Source of the DNA: Schistosoma mansoni
Lineage: Eukaryota; Platyhelminthes; Trematoda; Strigeidida; Schistosomatidae
Reading direction: 5' to 3'
Length of the DNA: 64,000 bases
Assembly: GCF_000237925.1 (NCBI RefSeq)
Contig: NW_017385991.1
Span: 868,001 to 932,000 of the forward strand
A program made the position numbers and the translations under genes. Under the pieces are notes generated by a model, which was not told the DNA's origin, ran no database searches, and saw only the letters and a program-made list of their open reading frames with translations. Positions 60,657 to 64,000 of this stretch are shown here, piece after piece; the first letter of the stretch is position 1; every line of letters begins with the position of its first letter.

Positions 60657-62617
60657 ATGCAAAATGATGAAATATTCAAAACCTCTTATGGAGTTGGACA
60701 TCACTGGAGGAAAGGGTTTTATTTTCCTGATTCCAACACAATGGTATGATAATATTTTTCAACATAGTTCCTTCTTTTACTTTACAATTAAGGCCAAACT
60801 TAGTAAAAGGCATACTTGGAGTTTAGAGCCCGAATCTGCAGTTAGGTTTGACGATCAATATCAAACGTCGAACAGGCTTATGTATGATCGGAAGATCCCA
60901 AAGGATTTTTTAAAGTTTCCACAGAATCCTCTACCTCCTCATCACTGGGATGTTCACTACATAAATGATTTTCGTTCACGATTTCTCTCTGGAGGCTACA
61001 GAAGACCGCTAAGCCCAAGTCATCAGACAACTGAAACAAAAGAATCATATGGTGGTGTTGATGGACCCAGTGAACTATGGCGTCCACTATCAATGAGGCC
61101 ATTTGAAATCGAAGATCATCATACGGACGGACCATCCAAAGTAAATCACTTCTGTAATAGCATCAGACTTTAAGAATATTATCCCTTCTACTAAAAACGC
61201 CAGTTTGTCAGGCAGAGTGTTACATCCGAAGGACAAAGAAACATTAAGATACCTGGATCCATATCTTACGACATATATGAAAGATCATAGGGTTTGGAAA
61301 CCTGAAGAACTAAAAGAAACATCTGAAAAGAATATGCCGACATACTTGAATGTAACAGGCTACCCGACGTCAAACGTCTTTGGTTCGGAATCAAAGTATG
61401 TCAGTCATACGTTGTCTGTGTTTGTTTAATTACCATTTTTTTGTTGTAATCAAAGTACTGCTCCCTTACTTTTTGTTTTCAATGCGAATGTCGAAATGAT
61501 GGTCGCTGAAAGAATTCAAACGCTGATTTTCGTTCGATTTCTTAGCAGCTGTAGGCTACCTGAAAGTAAACAAACTTATACCATCTAAATTTGTCATTCA
61601 CCAAGATAAATTAGTCGAATGTTTTTCGGCACAAAACAGGAACTTATTGCAAAGCATATAAATCATTTGTATTATGTTTAAAAAATAGGAATAGTGTGAG
61701 CGAAAACGAAAATTTCCCTTGCGTTTTCCGTGAGATTAATATTTGAGTAATTTCAGAGATATTCTGGAGAAAATATTGGTGAAGAGGAAGACGCGTTTGT
61801 GATAATTAGAAGTATTTGAATTATTGTACGAACTAGGAACCCCTTAAACAGTGAACTAGGTGAGCACAAACGAAATTATTGTGTTTGGGATTCGAAATCA
61901 GGCAGTCAGCAAGTAAAAAGGAGTCATTAGTTCATATAAACACCATAGAGTTACTCTTAATGAATCTGGTTCAAATCCAGACGTTGACTAAGTTGTGTAT
62001 TTCCTGATACGCTGACACCAAAGCACAGATGTGATTTATGAAAAGCAACAAACTTGACCGGATCTTATCAATATTAAAAATCATATTCACCCATATTGTC
62101 ATCAAATGAATCTGACAACTGGAGTTATTCTGAGTCCACTATTGATCGAGTGTTCAACTTGAACGTCTATCTTAAATAACAACATCATTACGATTTTATG
62201 GTTGTAAAAAAATTATTGCATCTTCCTGTGAATTATGACTTTTGACCGAAAATATAATAATTAAACTGAAATTAATCTGCATCTAATAAACAGACTTATA
62301 ATCTGGATTCTCTCTTCACTTTATTTACTCAAAACGATAAATTTAACAACCGATAGACATCTGCTGTTGTTATTTATTTGTTACTAGACCAATACCAATA
62401 GAAGGCATTGGAAAACAAAAACAGCCTATGATTGACACACTGAAGTTCAATTGTCCCACAGATAGCACTAGAATACAACCGATTTCTCATCATGTAGCAC
62501 ATACGTAAGTTTCATTACTTTCTGAACATTTGGTTAATAACTCTTATACTCAGGAATGCGTGCCATGACATCTGCATCCGATCCTCCTTGTCTGCCAAAA
62601 ATACTATCCAGTTACGT
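60657..62617 (+). CDS. Unnamed multi-exon gene, probably ciliary/axonemal; 3' end not seen
   Basis: Five exons join in frame: 60657-60743, 60793-61140, 61175-61395, 62388-62504 and 62554-62617. They give 279 codons without a stop. Introns are 49, 34, 992 and 49 nt, all GT-AG. The last donor (GTAAGT at 62,618) implies more exons, possibly beyond the window. The ATG is the first in-frame Met after a stop at 60,597. The protein is rich in Pro, Tyr, His and Trp, with no signal peptide, membrane segment or coiled coil. It has repeated short S/T-x-Y pieces (FKTSYGVGHHW, ETKESYGG, LTTYMKDHRVW) and PQNPLPPHHWDVHYINDFRS. That style is common among microtubule inner or axoneme-stabilising proteins. With the X-box just upstream, a role in cilia or sperm axonemes is the best guess. 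I do not recognise the family. Confidence 0.65.
61850..62000 (+). repeat. Dispersed repeat related to the 22-23 kb LTR fossil flank
   Basis: GAGCACAAACGAAATTATTG followed closely by AATCAGGCAGTCAGCAAGTA matches the segments near 22,280 and 23,190. A B-box-like TGGTTCAAATCCAGA at about 61,978 follows. It lies in an intron of the X-box gene. It may be a solo remnant of the same element. Confidence 0.6.
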
Positions 62618-62849
62618 GTAAGTGATAAATATATTTTTTGTTATATTCCAGCGATTAGAAAACTGTATTTCTGACGTTTTGTGGTTAATGTAATGAAATA
62701 CAATTTTTTCATCATTGGGATATAACAAAAAACATATTTATTATTACCTTTCTATCAGATGCTCGAGTTATTTGATACTATCAAGTCCAAACTTGGCATC
62801 GACAGTTGCATGTAACGTTCCACGTCTTCTTAAGCTTTGTCATTAAGTG

Positions 62850-64000
62850 TAGTTAAGTCGATGCTCGTTGTGTTGTACCTCAAGATCTTGCTTCTTACCT
62901 TGTGAATGTTGAAGCCTATCAGTATCGAGGTTCTTGTTACACTGATTGTCTTCACCTGCACTTGTTGTTATGTGAGCGATGGCATGCCCAAGTTATCGGC
63001 AATGTCCGGATCATCTAGTTGAGCTCAAAGTGTCCACTGTATTCTGTGCTGCCTCTGAGATGTGGACATCTTCATAATCCAGTTAACAACTAGCACAAGG
63101 AGAAGAGACGAGTATAGGAAACCTTGTCTGACACTATTGTTCACTTGGGATTCATCTGTAGGCTGCCTTCAATCAACGAATTTGCAACCTAGTCTCTCAT
63201 AACTGTTTCATGCGATTATGACGGTGTTTCTAGGCATGTCGCAGTGTAGAAAGAGATTCTACAATAGTTTCCAGTGCACACCAATTTGTGCTTTCTTATA
63301 AGCAAGGAAGTCAATGTATAGTGATGAGTGCCACTCAATTGATCGTTCAACAATTGTTCGTAGGGTCACTGTTTGGTCGATATGTGATCAGTCCTTACGA
63401 AATTCATACTGTTGATCTCAAAGCTTGGCGTCTACTAAATCTTTCATTCGATTGTGTAATCTCTTCTTTTTTCTAACATTTATTAAGACCTTTTATTTGA
63501 TATCTTGATGAGGAATCCCTGTTTCCAGTTTGATGGTACTTGTTTTTCCTCCTAAATCTTTCTGAAGAGAGTATATATATTGTTTTTACACTTGACTCTA
63601 TGCCTAAATTGAGTCCTTCAGCTCGTATGCCATCTAGTCCTGTTGCTTCTCCATTCGTGATTTGTCTGACGTACTTGTTAATTTTTTCTACCATTGGTGG
63701 GGTATTATCGATAATGATGTCTGTGTGTGCTGCTTCGATGTCCAGTGGGTGCAGTGGTGCTGGTCTACTCAAGAACTCTTTAAAGTAAGCGTTCTATCCA
63801 CTCGTTCCTCTGCTTTCGAACCTGAGTGACTGGTTTTCTTTGTTTATTTCTCCTGACTGATCAAACTGGTTTGTCATATTTCACTGCCAGATTCTTGATT
63901 GTATCATATAGTCCTCCCACATTTACCGTTCTTGTGACTTGCTGGTCCAGTCGCTTCTCCGTTCTTGATTTTTGTGATTTGCTTTTTAATTTCTTCCATT
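62850..64000 (-). mobile_element. RTE-like LINE, reverse transcriptase fragment, runs off the window
   Basis: Second copy of the element type at 0.8-2.2 kb. The frame at 63,473-63,772 reads SRPAPLHPLDIEAAHTD and VRQITNGEATGLDGIRAEGL, matching NGPAPLNAPAIEAV and IRQIKSGKAAGLDNISAEAF of the first copy. Downstream to about 62,850 broken frames carry the rest of the palm and thumb. It is more decayed than the first copy. Its upstream (endonuclease) side would lie beyond 64,000. Confidence 0.75.

Noticed and set aside
1-64000. CRISPR arrays, bacterial-type operons, rRNA genes
   Set aside because: No regularly spaced repeats, no rRNA-like stretches, and all recognised genes have spliceosomal introns; the DNA is eukaryotic.

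Overview
The window looks like nuclear DNA of a blood fluke (Schistosoma or a close relative). The reasons are AT-rich DNA, genes that begin with several introns of only about 31-56 nt followed by much longer ones, and a dense load of schistosome-type retroelements: RTE-like (SR2/Perere-3-like) and CR1/R1-like LINEs, Ty3/gypsy fossils, tRNA-like SINE pieces and (TA)n tracts. The species cannot be fixed from the sequence alone.

Four host genes can be read exon by exon. (1) PSMD3/Rpn3, a 26S proteasome lid subunit, + strand, 6,421-14,120, seven exons with a continuous frame of 501 residues. (2) RPL22, a 60S ribosomal protein, - strand, 18,961-19,460, four exons, 125 residues. (3) A tropomyosin-like coiled-coil protein, - strand, 25,262-48,821, eight exons, 241 residues, with a 20.8 kb sixth intron. 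(4) An unnamed gene on the + strand from 60,657, at least five exons (279 codons) and probably running off the right edge; a perfect RFX-type X-box palindrome 53 nt before its ATG suggests a ciliary or axonemal protein. A fifth, weaker candidate gene lies on the + strand inside the large tropomyosin intron (34.5-37.06 kb).

Layout: 0.8-2.2 kb RTE-like LINE; 2.2-6.3 kb decayed intergenic DNA with a nested hairpin and one copy of a ~670 bp repeat; 6.4-14.1 kb PSMD3 with SINE-like pieces in its introns; 14.2-18.9 kb gene-poor; 19.0-19.5 kb RPL22; 22-23.3 kb a small gag-bearing LTR fossil; 25.3-48.8 kb the tropomyosin-like gene, whose large intron holds at least nine copies of a ~535 bp retroposon, several LINE relics and a 375 bp direct duplication; 48.9-49.6 kb the second, inverted copy of the ~670 bp repeat; 51.0-53.3 kb CR1-like LINE; 56.5-59.6 kb Ty3/gypsy fossil; 60.6-62.6 kb the X-box gene; 62.85-64.0 kb another RTE-like LINE.

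The host genes are not an operon and have unrelated jobs (protein turnover, translation, actin filaments, probably cilia). The most interesting points are the X-box gene, the repeat shared by the 5' flanks of PSMD3 and the tropomyosin-like gene, and the retroposon cluster confined to one giant intron.
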